Assembly: GCF_003049665.1 (NCBI RefSeq)
Contig: NZ_PYWM01000009.1
Location: 102,142-166,141, forward strand
Direction: 5' to 3'
Origin: Lysinibacillus mangiferihumi
GTDB taxonomy: Bacteria > Bacillota > Bacilli > Bacillales_A > Planococcaceae
DNA: 64,000 nucleotides
The position numbers and the translations under genes are program-made. The notes under the pieces were generated by a model. It was not told the DNA's origin, made no database searches, and saw only the letters and a program-made list of their open reading frames with translations. Each line of letters starts with the position of its first letter. The first letter of the stretch is position 1. This document shows, piece after piece, positions 28,048 through 36,203 of the stretch.

Positions 28048-28310
28048 AAACTTTTTTTAGAACATACCAACTTTCTGTTAATTTTTCAACTATCTATATA
28101 TTTACCTGTCTAACAATGTATAATATTACACAAGCTATCTATCCTACTGTAATACTCTTTATTCTAATGGTGTTAAACATCTTTTCTTTTGAATATTTTT
28201 TGAGTCGTAAATACGATACTCCTCAAAAAAGAGCTATTCCTGTAACTTTATATTTTATAATATCTGGTATTCTATCTATTTTAGGATATTTATGGCTAAC
28301 AGGTAATTGA
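28035..28310 (+). CDS. Small three-span membrane protein, candidate immunity protein
   Basis: A 91-residue basic-start protein with three hydrophobic spans (about 16-32, 36-53 and 69-88). Its ATG lies inside the end of the pro-toxin gene, 13 bp before the base where that gene ends, so its translation is probably coupled to the toxin gene. No family is recognised. Small multi-span proteins encoded in this position commonly protect the producer from a membrane-active peptide; that is inference here. Confidence 0.6.
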   Translation: MPKLKTFFRTYQLSVNFSTIYIFTCLTMYNITQAIYPTVILFILMVLNIFSFEYFLSRKYDTPQKRAIPVTLYFIISGILSILGYLWLTGN

Positions 28311-28359
28311 TAATTTACTAGAGTAGCAGATGCCTATCCAAAGTGGTTGAATATAATTG

Positions 28360-28398
28360 AAAGTGTTTTGCATTGTTATTTTATCAATGTAAAACGCT
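28360..28398. terminator. Terminator between immunity candidate and MocR gene
   Basis: AAAGTGTTTTGCATTG pairs with CAATGTAAAACGCTTT, with TTTTATT following on the plus strand and an A run on the other side. Confidence 0.85.
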
Positions 28399-28429
28399 TT
28401 TTATTGCTTTAACTATCAATTTTAGTAAA

Positions 28430-29869
28430 TTACTCCCCGTTTTTCGAATGCGACTTAGCTACTTGAACCAGCATCTCTATTCCATATTGCAATTCTTCTG
28501 GTGTTGCATACGCATATGAAAGTCGAATATGCTGTGTATCTTGCGCATCATAAATATAGCCTGGGTTAATCAGAACATTGTACTGCAATAACTTTATAAA
28601 AAATGCTTTATCTACGATTGGTGCGTGAAATTTTAGCCATATATAAAATCCACCTTTTGATTGTTCCCAACTCGCAATGTCTTTTATTTTTTCATGTAAT
28701 AACTGTTCAACAAAGTTTGCCCGCTGCTGAAGCGCTTGTCGTAAACCAACTATATGGCGTTCGTACTTTCCTGATTGGAGCCAATGCAAAACAATTTCTT
28801 GCGAGATAGCACTTGATCCATAATCTGTTTGCATTTTAATATCCGCTAAGCGTTCGATTACTGTTGTTGGTCCAATTAACCAACCGATGCGCAGTCCAGG
28901 ACTAAGTGTTTTGGAAACACTGCCGATATATAAAACTTGTCCGCTATCATCCAGTGATTTTATAGATGGGGATCCTTCATTGAAAAGTAATTCATGATAG
29001 ACATCATCTTCAATAATGGGAATGCGGCATTGTTTACAAGCCTCGTAGAGTTGCTTTTTTTCTAGCGATGTCCAAACGCCACCAGTTGGATTATTTAACG
29101 TAGGCACAGCATAAAAAACAGCCTGCCTTTTTCTTTTCTTGTGCGCTAATGTTTGGGCAAGCCCTTCATCTCGGTCAATCGCCATCATTTGCATCCCGAC
29201 AGATTGGAATGGATGAACAGAATTTAAATAAGACGTTTGTTCCTGAAATACGATGGAACCTTGCTCTAGCAAACCAACTGCAACAAGCTGTAATGCTTGT
29301 AGTGCCCCCGAAACAATGCAGACATTTTCAGGTTGTGCCTGTATGCCTCTTTTTTGTACATATTGGCAAATCGCTTCCCGCAGTTGTTTGTTACCTTGCG
29401 GAGATGAATAACCTAACGCTTTCGGTAGTAAGGAGATTTCCTTTAAGGATGCTTCTATTTCTCTAGTAGGTAATAAGCTTGGCGCTAATTCCCCTGTTCC
29501 TAAGCGAATGATACTATCCCGTTGCTCATATTCGTTGATTAATTGAATCGTATGATAATTTGGTTTGTGGAGACTTGTTTCTATGTAGGTTTGCCAATTT
29601 GGTTGTCTTTGTTTAATTAATGTGTGCCAAGAAGTATTTGCAACATAAATACCTGAGCCTATCGTCGTTTCAAGTATGCCCGCTGCCTTTAATTCCTCTA
29701 GTGCTTGCTGCACTGTACTGCGGTTAACACCTAATTGCATTGCGAGTTGCCTTTGCGTTGGTAATTTCGTTCCTGCAACCCAATCCCCTCGTTCAATGCG
29801 CTCTGTAATCCATGTTACAATTTGTTGTTGTAATGTACGATTTCCTTGTCGAGTTGGTTGCCAGTTCAT
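28430..29869 (-). CDS. MocR/PdxR-type GntR regulator with aminotransferase domain
   Basis: A 479-residue protein with an N-terminal GntR winged helix (about residues 5-75, QLAMQLGVNRSTVQQALEEL) joined to a fold-type I aminotransferase-like domain. The PLP-binding Lys is in GSVSKTLSPGLRIGW, and NNPTGG and YSSPQG are present. MocR proteins sense PLP or amino compounds and control nearby transport or metabolic genes. The ATG at 29869 follows GAGGTGAACAT. It is divergent from the LysE-type exporter gene, its probable target. Confidence 0.9.
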   Translation of the reverse strand: MNWQPTRQGNRTLQQQIVTWITERIERGDWVAGTKLPTQRQLAMQLGVNRSTVQQALEELKAAGILETTIGSGIYVANTSWHTLIKQRQPNWQTYIETSLHKPNYHTIQLINEYEQRDSIIRLGTGELAPSLLPTREIEASLKEISLLPKALGYSSPQGNKQLREAICQYVQKRGIQAQPENVCIVSGALQALQLVAVGLLEQGSIVFQEQTSYLNSVHPFQSVGMQMMAIDRDEGLAQTLAHKKRKRQAVFYAVPTLNNPTGGVWTSLEKKQLYEACKQCRIPIIEDDVYHELLFNEGSPSIKSLDDSGQVLYIGSVSKTLSPGLRIGWLIGPTTVIERLADIKMQTDYGSSAISQEIVLHWLQSGKYERHIVGLRQALQQRANFVEQLLHEKIKDIASWEQSKGGFYIWLKFHAPIVDKAFFIKLLQYNVLINPGYIYDAQDTQHIRLSYAYATPEELQYGIEMLVQVAKSHSKNGE

Positions 29870-29969
29870 ATGTTCACCTCGTAAATTGGGTGGGTAAAAT
29901 GCCATCCAATTGGTCGTTTTCTTTTAGTTATAGCACAGGTAGAATGTGAATGGAAAGGAGGGATTGTCA

Positions 29970-30572
29970 TTGGAGGCATTTCTGCATGGTATGATTTTAG
30001 CATTTGGACTTATTTTACCTTTAGGTGTACAAAATGTTTTTGTCTTTTCACAAGGAGCTACGCAACAACGTTTAATATTAGCCCTACCAGCTGCTATTAC
30101 GGCAGCACTTTGTGATACTTTATTAATTTTGCTTGCTGTTTTTGGTTTATCCGTTATTGTCTTGCAATTTGAATGGCTACGGCTTGTCTTAATGGGTGTC
30201 AGAATTGTATTCCTTTTATATATGGGCTATAGCATTTGGCACTCGGATACGACAACTAGTCAAAAGAGCGAAACGTTGCCCGTTAAAAAACAAGTTTTAT
30301 TCGCGCTGTCCGTATCCTTATTAAATCCACATGCTATTTTAGATACAATTGGTGTGATTGGCACCAGCGCATTAAAATATAATGGCACAGAACAAGTACT
30401 CTTTACAGCTGCATGTGTGTTCATTTCGTGGTTGTGGTTTTTCGGTCTAACATTGGCCGGTGCTTCTTTCAAAAAGCTTGATGGCTCCGGCAAGCTGATG
30501 AATTTCTTCAATAAATGTTCAGCAATTTTTATTTGGGCAACTGCTATTTATTTACTGACTGGATTACGTTAA
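29970..30572 (+). CDS. LysE/ArgO-type amino acid exporter
   Basis: A 200-residue membrane protein with six hydrophobic spans and the LysE-family N-terminus FLHGMILAFGLILPLGVQNVF, then SLLNPHAILDTIGVIG in the fourth region. These proteins export basic amino acids such as arginine or lysine. The start is probably the TTG at 29970, after AAAGGAGGGATTGTCA; a GTG at 29946 is less well placed. It is divergent from the MocR-type regulator, a common pairing. Confidence 0.88.
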   Translation: MEAFLHGMILAFGLILPLGVQNVFVFSQGATQQRLILALPAAITAALCDTLLILLAVFGLSVIVLQFEWLRLVLMGVRIVFLLYMGYSIWHSDTTTSQKSETLPVKKQVLFALSVSLLNPHAILDTIGVIGTSALKYNGTEQVLFTAACVFISWLWFFGLTLAGASFKKLDGSGKLMNFFNKCSAIFIWATAIYLLTGLR

Positions 30573-30598
30573 TCACGTACATAATTTAGATTTCATTA

Positions 30599-30675
30599 AT
30601 TTTACAACGTTTTGCGTTAAATGAATTAAGATTTAATAAGCTTACCTTTTATATTTACAATGTCGGTCGCTCCAA
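30599..30675. repeat. Left copy of a diverged direct repeat flanking the TsaC-like module
   Basis: Contains ACAACGTTTTGCG, ATGAATTAAGATTT and ATTTACAATGTCGGTCGCT in the same order and orientation as the copy near 32204-32280. The two differ by substitutions and small gaps. Confidence 0.45.
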
Positions 30676-30701
30676 GTCGCCTATTATACTTCTCTAAATT
30701 T

Positions 30702-30740
30702 CATTAAGGCCCCCTAGATGGAGTGGTCTTAATGTTTTAA
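30702..30740 (+). terminator. Probable terminator downstream of the exporter
   Basis: CATTAAGGCC and GGTCTTAATG form a stem with one mismatch, followed by TTTTAAAATC. It is about 130 bp beyond the exporter stop. Confidence 0.55.
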
Positions 30741-30764
30741 AATCTTTAATTTAGAGTAATTTTT

Positions 30765-30962
30765 CTATATTGCTCTATAATCAAGTCCAACTTGAGCTAA
30801 TACTTTGTCATTACCATTACATAAAATAAATCTAAAATGTGGAATTTGCTTAAAATAAATCCTATTTTCAGGGTATACTTCGAATGATTCTATAAGTAAT
30901 TGTTGTAATTGTTCATATGTTGATTGATTTAGATTATAATCATAAACTTGTTTAATAATCAT
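30765..30962 (-). pseudogene. N-terminal fragment of a GNAT-type acetyltransferase
   Basis: The 65 residues, with LLIESFEVYPENRIYFKQIP and then FRFILCNGNDKVLAQVGLDYRAI, match the first strands of the GNAT fold. The coding sequence stops just where the acetyl-CoA binding part should begin. The normal family length is about 150-180 residues, so this is a C-terminally truncated remnant, unless it is a short domain used alone. It follows the TsaC-like gene directly, with start and stop overlapping by one base. Confidence 0.6.
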
Positions 30963-31903
30963 TAGTCCTCCAAATTTATATATGTCCTATGGGCTAGCAT
31001 GCTGATTTTTTCATTAAATAATTTATCAGCATAGCTTATTGGTTCTCTCATTTCTGCGACAATTAACTTAACTCTATTACTTTGTATAGAATTAATAATA
31101 TCATATAAATTTTTTAAGGCTTCTTGGGAATCATCACTTATGATAATCACATTTTTAAGATTCGATAATTTTGATTTTTTAGTTGTTGATTCTCTAACTA
31201 ACCAAATGTAATCTTCATTTGTATAGTGGAAATGGTATTCTTCTAATTGTTTTGTAGTAGTCAGTAAAAATTTAATATTCCCTTCCAATGAATAATATAT
31301 TTCTGATTGTTCATCACTTACAGTTTTCTTTAGGATAAATTCAATTTCTTCTTTAGCTATGATTCCATGCCTGATAATTTTATAGTTTTCACTAGCTGAC
31401 ATATCTAAAATAGTTGATTCGATACCGATTCTTGGTTTTCCTCCATCTAAAAAGAATATGTCTGATTGCGAAAAATAACTCTTTGTTTTCTCGATATTGG
31501 TAGAAGCTAATAAACCTGAAATATTTGCAGAAGTACCGGATATAGGAGAACCAAAATTCTCAATAACTCTCAAAGTTAAACTATTATCAGGCATTCTAAA
31601 CCCTATGTTCTTTTCCTCACTTATTGATTTTAAAATAAATGTTATTGGACCTGGCCAAAAATATTCCATTAGAAGCCTAGTATCTTCTGAAATATAAGCT
31701 AATTTACTTACCATATCTATACTAGAGACATTTAAAGCAAGAGGCTTATGTACAGACCTATTTTTGATTTTATACAGTTTTTTTACTCCTTCAATATTTT
31801 GAGAGTCCACTCCAATTCCGTAAACCGTTTCTGTAGGATAAATTAATAAATCCCCTTTTTTTAACGCAGATACAGATTTTTCAATAAGGACTTCCTCATT
31901 CAT
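30962..31903 (-). CDS. TsaC/Sua5/YrdC-family protein
   Basis: A 313-residue protein whose first 200 residues hold the YrdC fold of L-threonylcarbamoyladenylate synthases: LLIYPTETVYGIGVD at the start, YKIKNRSVHKPLAL, PGPITFIL and the SGTSANISG loop. These enzymes make the carbamoyl-AMP intermediate for the t6A tRNA modification, and relatives serve in O-carbamoylation. The last 110 residues are a separate region. As it sits in an accessory module with a 96-residue protein and a GNAT fragment, it may be an additional copy rather than the housekeeping gene, which cannot be checked in this window. It overlaps the upstream gene by 4 bp. Confidence 0.8.
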   Translation of the reverse strand: MNEEVLIEKSVSALKKGDLLIYPTETVYGIGVDSQNIEGVKKLYKIKNRSVHKPLALNVSSIDMVSKLAYISEDTRLLMEYFWPGPITFILKSISEEKNIGFRMPDNSLTLRVIENFGSPISGTSANISGLLASTNIEKTKSYFSQSDIFFLDGGKPRIGIESTILDMSASENYKIIRHGIIAKEEIEFILKKTVSDEQSEIYYSLEGNIKFLLTTTKQLEEYHFHYTNEDYIWLVRESTTKKSKLSNLKNVIIISDDSQEALKNLYDIINSIQSNRVKLIVAEMREPISYADKLFNEKISMLAHRTYINLED

Positions 31904-32190
31904 CCTATTTCCACCTCGTAAATTTGATCTTGTTTTACATTTAGTTTTGTAAGGTAATCTCGAACTAGTTTTAAAGTACTTTTATGAGGTTTAAAATGAC
32001 CGGATTCATTATTAATTAAAGCACCTGCTATTTTATTATGACTATCTTTAATTATTCCAATCTCTCCTGCTGCTTTTACCCTGTCAGTCTTATATTCTAA
32101 TAATAAAGGATGAATCAATGATGTTTTTTTATGTGAAGTATTAATATAAGATCTCTTAACAATTAATTCTGTCGATACAGGAACATCCAT
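31900..32190 (-). CDS. Small protein with SGHFKP motif
   Basis: The 96-residue protein has AAGEIGIIKD, then ALINNESGHFKPHKSTLKL and a short C-terminal helix-strand. The pattern of a small Gly turn followed by SGHY/F-x-P and a helix is familiar from domains of several toxin-like and plant IQM-type proteins, but I cannot assign a family. It is cytosolic, with no signal peptide. It overlaps the TsaC-like gene by 4 bp and is the first gene of the module, starting after AAAGGATT. Confidence 0.55.
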   Translation of the reverse strand: MDVPVSTELIVKRSYINTSHKKTSLIHPLLLEYKTDRVKAAGEIGIIKDSHNKIAGALINNESGHFKPHKSTLKLVRDYLTKLNVKQDQIYEVEIG

Positions 32191-32203
32191 AATCCTTTAA
32201 CTA

Positions 32204-32280
32204 CGTTTTGTGCTTTATGAATTTAATCTTAAAGTGTTTAACTTTTTATAAAAATATCAAAATTTACAATATTGGTCGCT
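32204..32280. repeat. Right copy of a diverged direct repeat flanking the TsaC-like module
   Basis: Contains ACTACGTTTTGTG, ATGAATTTAATCTT and ATTTACAATATTGGTCGCT, matching the copy at about 30599-30675 with substitutions and a short insertion. Confidence 0.45.
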
Positions 32281-32476
32281 TTTTATTCACCATAAGCCCC
32301 TTCATCGTTTCTTTAAAGAATTCACGAACCATTGGGTGAATTGCTAGAATTAGTTCTGATTTTGCGTCTCATTAATATATTCTATAATTAGAATTTTCCG
32401 AAAAGAGATGATATTATTTTTATAACCTTTATTTACTTTTTTTAGTTAACTACATTTAGGGTAAGGTGGTGTTATC

Positions 32477-32557
32477 TTGAAAAAAGACATAATAAAAGTA
32501 GTATTAGTTTTTAGTATTGGTTCAATTTTAGTACTATTGGTTCCCTTTCTATTTTAA
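32477..32557 (+). CDS. Very small single-span peptide (26 residues)
   Basis: TTG start after AGGTGGTGTTATC, encoding MKKDIIKVVLVFSIGSILVL and six more residues. The start context resembles that of the 51-codon peptide at 56906 (GGAGGTGATATCTTGAAA). A terminator follows 30 bp later. The peptide is a single hydrophobic helix with a charged start, as in small toxins, holins or signalling peptides. No homologue is recognised. Confidence 0.4.
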   Translation: MKKDIIKVVLVFSIGSILVLLVPFLF

Positions 32558-32587
32558 TTATTATTTTAGTATTTCTGTTTGACAAAG

Positions 32588-32632
32588 ACGAAACAACAAG
32601 AAGCATATTATTTTACGCTTCTTGTTGTTTTG
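32588..32632. terminator. Bidirectional terminator
   Basis: AAACAACAAGAAGC and GCTTCTTGTTGTTT form a 14-bp stem. It lies between the small plus-strand peptide gene and the end of the minus-strand halocin-like gene. Confidence 0.9.
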
Positions 32633-32667
32633 AAAAAAGCTTATTTTCTAAATCTTGAATCTATCAG

Positions 32668-33414
32668 TTATTTTTTAAAACATGCAATTACTGCGCCAAT
32701 ATTAGCCCCACCTATCGCAAAAACTCCGGCAATACAAGGTACACAAAGTGGTACTACACCACCTGCACAAGCGCCTATGCAAGTTGTTGCTACGATTCTA
32801 GCAACAACCAAATCAATTAAAAGTACACTAGAAAGGCAAAGTGCCACTTCTGCTATGCCTCGTGTTTGTATAATATTTTTACCTAAAGGAAGATTTTGAG
32901 CTTTATCTATGACTTTCGGTACTTCACTGTTGCTTATATATTCTATATCTGTTATTTTTTCATATATTTTCATTCCATCAGTAAATACAGAAATTGCAAC
33001 TGTATTCATCCGACTCTTTGTTATTAACGTCTCACTATAAGTTAAAATTTCCCCATTTTGAATAATTAGGGTTAAATTGCTTATAGGATTATAGTTACTG
33101 GATGTAATGGGGATTGTTGAAATTGTATAAGTATCATTATCAACAAAAACTTCACCAATTTTAATTTCATCATAATTTAAGTCATTATTTGGAACATTAC
33201 TGAGGACGCTTTTATTAGCTATAGCATCAAGTGTTATATCTTTAATTTCCTGAATTTTAACAGGGTTTTTTACAATCGTTATCATTTGTGCAGTTTGACT
33301 TAAATTAGCAAAGTCATTAGTTTGAGCATTTGTCTCCAAGGCTGAACTAGATAATGCAAATACAAAAAGTATTAACACCACCATTACTTTAATAGCGTTA
33401 TGGCATTTTTTCAT
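32668..33414 (-). CDS. Halocin C8-like pro-bacteriocin
   Basis: A 248-residue secreted precursor. The signal peptide (basic start, hydrophobic core, likely cleavage near ALETNA) is followed by a hydrophilic pro-region of about 160 residues. The last 56 residues form a hydrophobic Gly/Ala-rich domain with six Cys (193, 212, 216, 224, 227 and 245), including TTCIGAC and PLCVPC. Size, layout and spacing of the Cys-rich tail recall halocin C8-like proteins, in which the C-terminal peptide is the bacteriocin and the N-terminal part acts as immunity protein. ATG follows AAGGAGAGATTAAA. Exact processing site is unknown. Confidence 0.7.
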   Translation of the reverse strand: MKKCHNAIKVMVVLILFVFALSSSALETNAQTNDFANLSQTAQMITIVKNPVKIQEIKDITLDAIANKSVLSNVPNNDLNYDEIKIGEVFVDNDTYTISTIPITSSNYNPISNLTLIIQNGEILTYSETLITKSRMNTVAISVFTDGMKIYEKITDIEYISNSEVPKVIDKAQNLPLGKNIIQTRGIAEVALCLSSVLLIDLVVARIVATTCIGACAGGVVPLCVPCIAGVFAIGGANIGAVIACFKK

Positions 33415-33469
33415 TTTAATCTCTCCTTCTCAATTTTTTAGAAGTCTCACCTATATCCCTATTACCTTC

Positions 33470-33850
33470 AGGATTAAGTCAATTACAGGTTCATCTAAAA
33501 TTAATAAATCCGGTTTAAGATTAAAGCTAATGCTAGTCCCAATATCTTTGTTTCATTTCTAAAGAAAATTCAGAAAAGTATTTTATTATATTAGTAAGTT
33601 CTACTAACTTTAGTATTTCTGCAATTTACTCTATATTGGTTCTCATTTCTCTAAAAAAAGCAGGACGTTCAATCAAAGCACCTATATTAGGAAGCCTTTT
33701 TTCTGAATAGCTATATAATAGCCCTTTAGTTGCTGTTATTTATCCAGTCATTATTTTAAACAAAGTTGATTTCCCTCCCCCATTTTTACCAATAACAGCA
33801 CAAAATTATCTGGAAATTATTTCAAAGACATTCTACTCACCCTCTTTGAA
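33470..33850 (-). pseudogene. Degraded copy of a BcrA-type ABC transporter ATPase
   Basis: On the minus strand this stretch matches the N-terminal half of the ATPase gene at 55820-56725 over much of its length. Examples are the shared plus-strand strings AGCAGGACGTTCAATCAAAG and TTATTTTAAACAAAGTTGA, but here they are broken by stops, small deletions and substitutions. Only the region from the start through the signature is left; the C-terminal half and the permease gene are missing. It is a dead duplicate, next to the halocin-like gene. Confidence 0.85.
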
Positions 33851-33937
33851 AATGAATATTATTTTTTATCAGTATAAAATGTTTTTTCAAGATGAAAAGT
33901 GTCTATTTTTTGAATTTTCCGTGAACTGTGCGCTATC

Positions 33938-34093
33938 TTGAAAACACTTAATTATAAAAATCCTATTGTGGCAAGCTATCTATTTATCGGTGGAATATTT
34001 ATATTTTTAGGTTTTTCTCAAGGTTTAATCTTCTTTCTAATAGGGGCACTTTCTACTGTTGTGGGCATTAAAAAAAACAATAAGCTTTCTTAA
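33938..34093 (+). pseudogene. Copy of the 51-codon two-span peptide gene, lacking its leader
   Basis: TTG-started frame of 51 codons, nearly identical to that at 56906-57061, with only a few residue differences. Relative to that copy, about 75-80 bp upstream are deleted, including GCAGGAGGTGAT, so no ribosome binding site remains here. The frame is intact, but it is probably not expressed. Confidence 0.65.
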
Positions 34094-34124
34094 ATAAAGA
34101 AAATATCTTAGTACTAAACATTGT

Positions 34125-34154
34125 TTAATTTATAATTATGTTGTCACCTTGCAT
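34125..34154 (-). pseudogene. Remnant start of the gene once controlled by the T-box
   Basis: After the T-box terminator a good site, TAGGAGGAATTTAC, precedes an ATG, but only nine codons follow (MQGDNIIIN) before a stop. This is where an amino acid-related gene should begin, so its body has probably been lost at a recombination junction with the sequence to the left. Confidence 0.6.
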
Positions 34155-34192
34155 GTAAATTCCTCCTATACAGTCGTGTATAAAAGGCATAC

Positions 34193-34465
34193 AAAAAACC
34201 CCGTCCCAAGTAAGGGACGGGGTTAACCGCGAATACCACCCTAATTCTATTGAAAACCGCTCAATAGCACTTAGCAACGTACAATCATACGTGTTCTTTT
34301 TAACGGTAGACACCCGAATTAGCTTACTTTATTCAGCTAATCTTCTCAGAGAGGATCTTCATGAAACATTTGCACACCGACTTCCACCAACATGTCAGCT
34401 CTCTGTAGAACAAAATGTAACACTACTCTTTCTCATCAACGAATTTGTAAGCTTTTATTGTGACT
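34193..34465 (-). promoter_or_regulatory. T-box leader without its downstream gene
   Basis: On the minus strand the elements occur in order: an AGTA motif in AAAGAGTAGTG, AGAGAGCTGACA, GGTGGAAGTC, a distal stem I closing at CTCTCTGAGAAGAT, and the T-box core AGGGTGGTATTCGCGG at about 34227-34242. They are followed by the terminator CCCCGTCCC/GGGACGGGG and TTTTTT at 34193-34224. The specifier is not certain; GAAGATCC near the end of stem I allows GAT (Asp) or ATC (Ile). No synthetase, biosynthetic or transport gene follows. Confidence 0.9.
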
Positions 34466-34642
34466 CATCGTAACAAATCGCCATTCACTTGTCAATATTT
34501 AGATATGATGCGATGCTGTGATGAAGTGCCGTATACTGAGGATTGTCACGGTTTGAAAAAATATTATCTTAAAAATAATTTCCAGTTAATTTGTATTACT
34601 CAATAGAATTTACTGTTAAATGGAAATATTTATGTCCATAAG

Positions 34643-34674
34643 AAAAACAGCTTATACTTGTAAGCTGTTTTTTT
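34643..34674. terminator. Terminator after the anti-sigma candidate
   Basis: AAAACAGCTTA and TAAGCTGTTTT form a stem with T and A runs on both sides, just beyond the stop of the minus-strand gene. Confidence 0.88.
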
Positions 34675-34681
34675 AGGGGTG

Positions 34682-35626
34682 CTACTTTGAAATTTCAATC
34701 TCCTCCAAATTAGCAACAAAATCATATTGATTTAATGGTGCTTGCCAATTGTACGTGACATTTACACTTTGTCCAATTGCAATTTTATCCTGTACTTCCT
34801 GAAGTGGAAACCAGACTCCATTCGTGTGTTTATTAATGATTTCTTCATTCGATAATTGCCCGATTTCCTCTTGTAATGCCCCTGTCACAACTAAAAATCG
34901 GTCTTCCTCCATAGCAACAACTGTCCCATATTTGTATTGTGTAGACATGTTAGGTTTAGACACGTTGTATTTGTTTTCTAAATAAGCAATTTGTTGGCCA
35001 TATTTAGCAGTGAAATAATCCATCGCTTCTTTTTTTACAGCCGAGCGAGCATGTATTTGAAAACTACTATCAAATTTCCGATAATATTCCTTCATTAATT
35101 CTGCATGTGCGACTATTTTGACTGCATTAACCCCAATATATTTTTCGTAATATTCATTAGGAGATAGCTTTAGCTTTGCAAGCATTTTCTTCATTTTCAT
35201 ATCATTTTTAATAGCATTTATAAATTGTTCCCGTTCATAAAGTTGCCGCTCAGTAATTGCGGTTTGGCTAAATTTTATACCTTTACTTACTGCATAAGCA
35301 TAATAGGCATCAAACTCGATTAATGTTTGAAAGTTAAGACTAGTAAATTGGCTTTCATCTGTCTGTCCAGCATCATGAAGAATCATATCATATATTGTTT
35401 CATCCAATATCGGTACAGCATTTGCTGATAACTTGTCCCCATTGTTGACTTGTGTGTATATAAATAACCCTATACATATTGTCAGGATTACAGTATACAT
35501 ACTATACTGCCCGCGTCTCGATGGCTTTGAGATGGCACGATGTTCAATTTGCTTTACTACATTTGTCATCACACGTTTTTTACTTTCTGTTAAATCTCTT
35601 ATTACTCGTACATCCATTTTACTCAT
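34682..35626 (-). CDS. Membrane protein, candidate anti-sigma factor or partner of the ECF sigma factor
   Basis: A 314-residue protein with a cytoplasmic start of about 45 residues, one hydrophobic span (YTVILTICIGLFIYT) and a large external region of helices followed by a beta-rich end. One N-terminal cytoplasmic stretch, one span and an outside sensor domain is the usual layout of ECF anti-sigma factors, but no ZAS motif is seen. The ATG at 35626 overlaps the end of the sigma factor gene by 8 bp and follows GGGAGGTGTTGCTAC, so the two are translationally coupled. The role is inferred from this context. Confidence 0.65.
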   Translation of the reverse strand: MSKMDVRVIRDLTESKKRVMTNVVKQIEHRAISKPSRRGQYSMYTVILTICIGLFIYTQVNNGDKLSANAVPILDETIYDMILHDAGQTDESQFTSLNFQTLIEFDAYYAYAVSKGIKFSQTAITERQLYEREQFINAIKNDMKMKKMLAKLKLSPNEYYEKYIGVNAVKIVAHAELMKEYYRKFDSSFQIHARSAVKKEAMDYFTAKYGQQIAYLENKYNVSKPNMSTQYKYGTVVAMEEDRFLVVTGALQEEIGQLSNEEIINKHTNGVWFPLQEVQDKIAIGQSVNVTYNWQAPLNQYDFVANLEEIEISK

Positions 35627-36134
35627 GTAGCAACACCTCCCATTCAATATGCTCTAGCTTTGGCTTTAATAATTTACGTCCTCTGCGCAGCCTTGTTTTC
35701 ACTGTACTGTCAGGGATGCTTAGAAGCTTCGCAATTTCAGCAACAGGCATGTCTTCAAAGTAAAAATAACTTAGTACCTCTCGTTGCTTTAATGGTAGTG
35801 AGAATATAGCATTTTCGATTAACGTTTGTTCATCTTGCTGAACGAGCATATCCCTTCTTGAGATTGTCTGCTTGGCAAAAATTTTCTGTTGCACTTGAAT
35901 TTTGCGATAAGTCCAACTACGTAAATAATCTTTACTTTTGTTCATGACAAGCCTCGATAAATAAGCTTTTAATTCTCCACGTTCTTCATATTTTTGCTGA
36001 TTGTCATAGAACTTAATAAACACATCCTGAACAATATCCTCTGCTTCTTGTAGGTCCTTTACATAATAAAAAGCAAGACGAATAAGTCGTTCCGTGTGCT
36101 GTTCCATTATTTCTTCTAGTTCCTTTACTTGCAA
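35619..36134 (-). CDS. ECF-type RNA polymerase sigma factor
   Basis: A 171-residue sigma-70 family protein of the ECF group. Region 2 is seen in RLAFYYVKDLQEAEDIVQDV (about residues 16-35) with the following FIKFY, and region 4 in LPLKQREVLSYFYFEDMPVA and IAKLLSIPDSTVKTRLRRGR. It directs transcription of a stress or envelope regulon, often including itself. It is the first gene of a two-gene unit with the membrane protein, its likely inhibitor. Confidence 0.92.
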   Translation of the reverse strand: MQVKELEEIMEQHTERLIRLAFYYVKDLQEAEDIVQDVFIKFYDNQQKYEERGELKAYLSRLVMNKSKDYLRSWTYRKIQVQQKIFAKQTISRRDMLVQQDEQTLIENAIFSLPLKQREVLSYFYFEDMPVAEIAKLLSIPDSTVKTRLRRGRKLLKPKLEHIEWEVLLHE

Positions 36135-36203
36135 CGTCTCGCGCCCCTTTCTGTACCCTATAAACGGTGCTCAGAAGCGAAAGGTTTGTTTTTTAGGGAA
36201 TTA

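Noticed and set aside
34193..34465. The structured stretch as a tRNA or rRNA piece
   Set aside because: It has the T-box core, specifier-type stem and terminator in order, and no tRNA cloverleaf was found.
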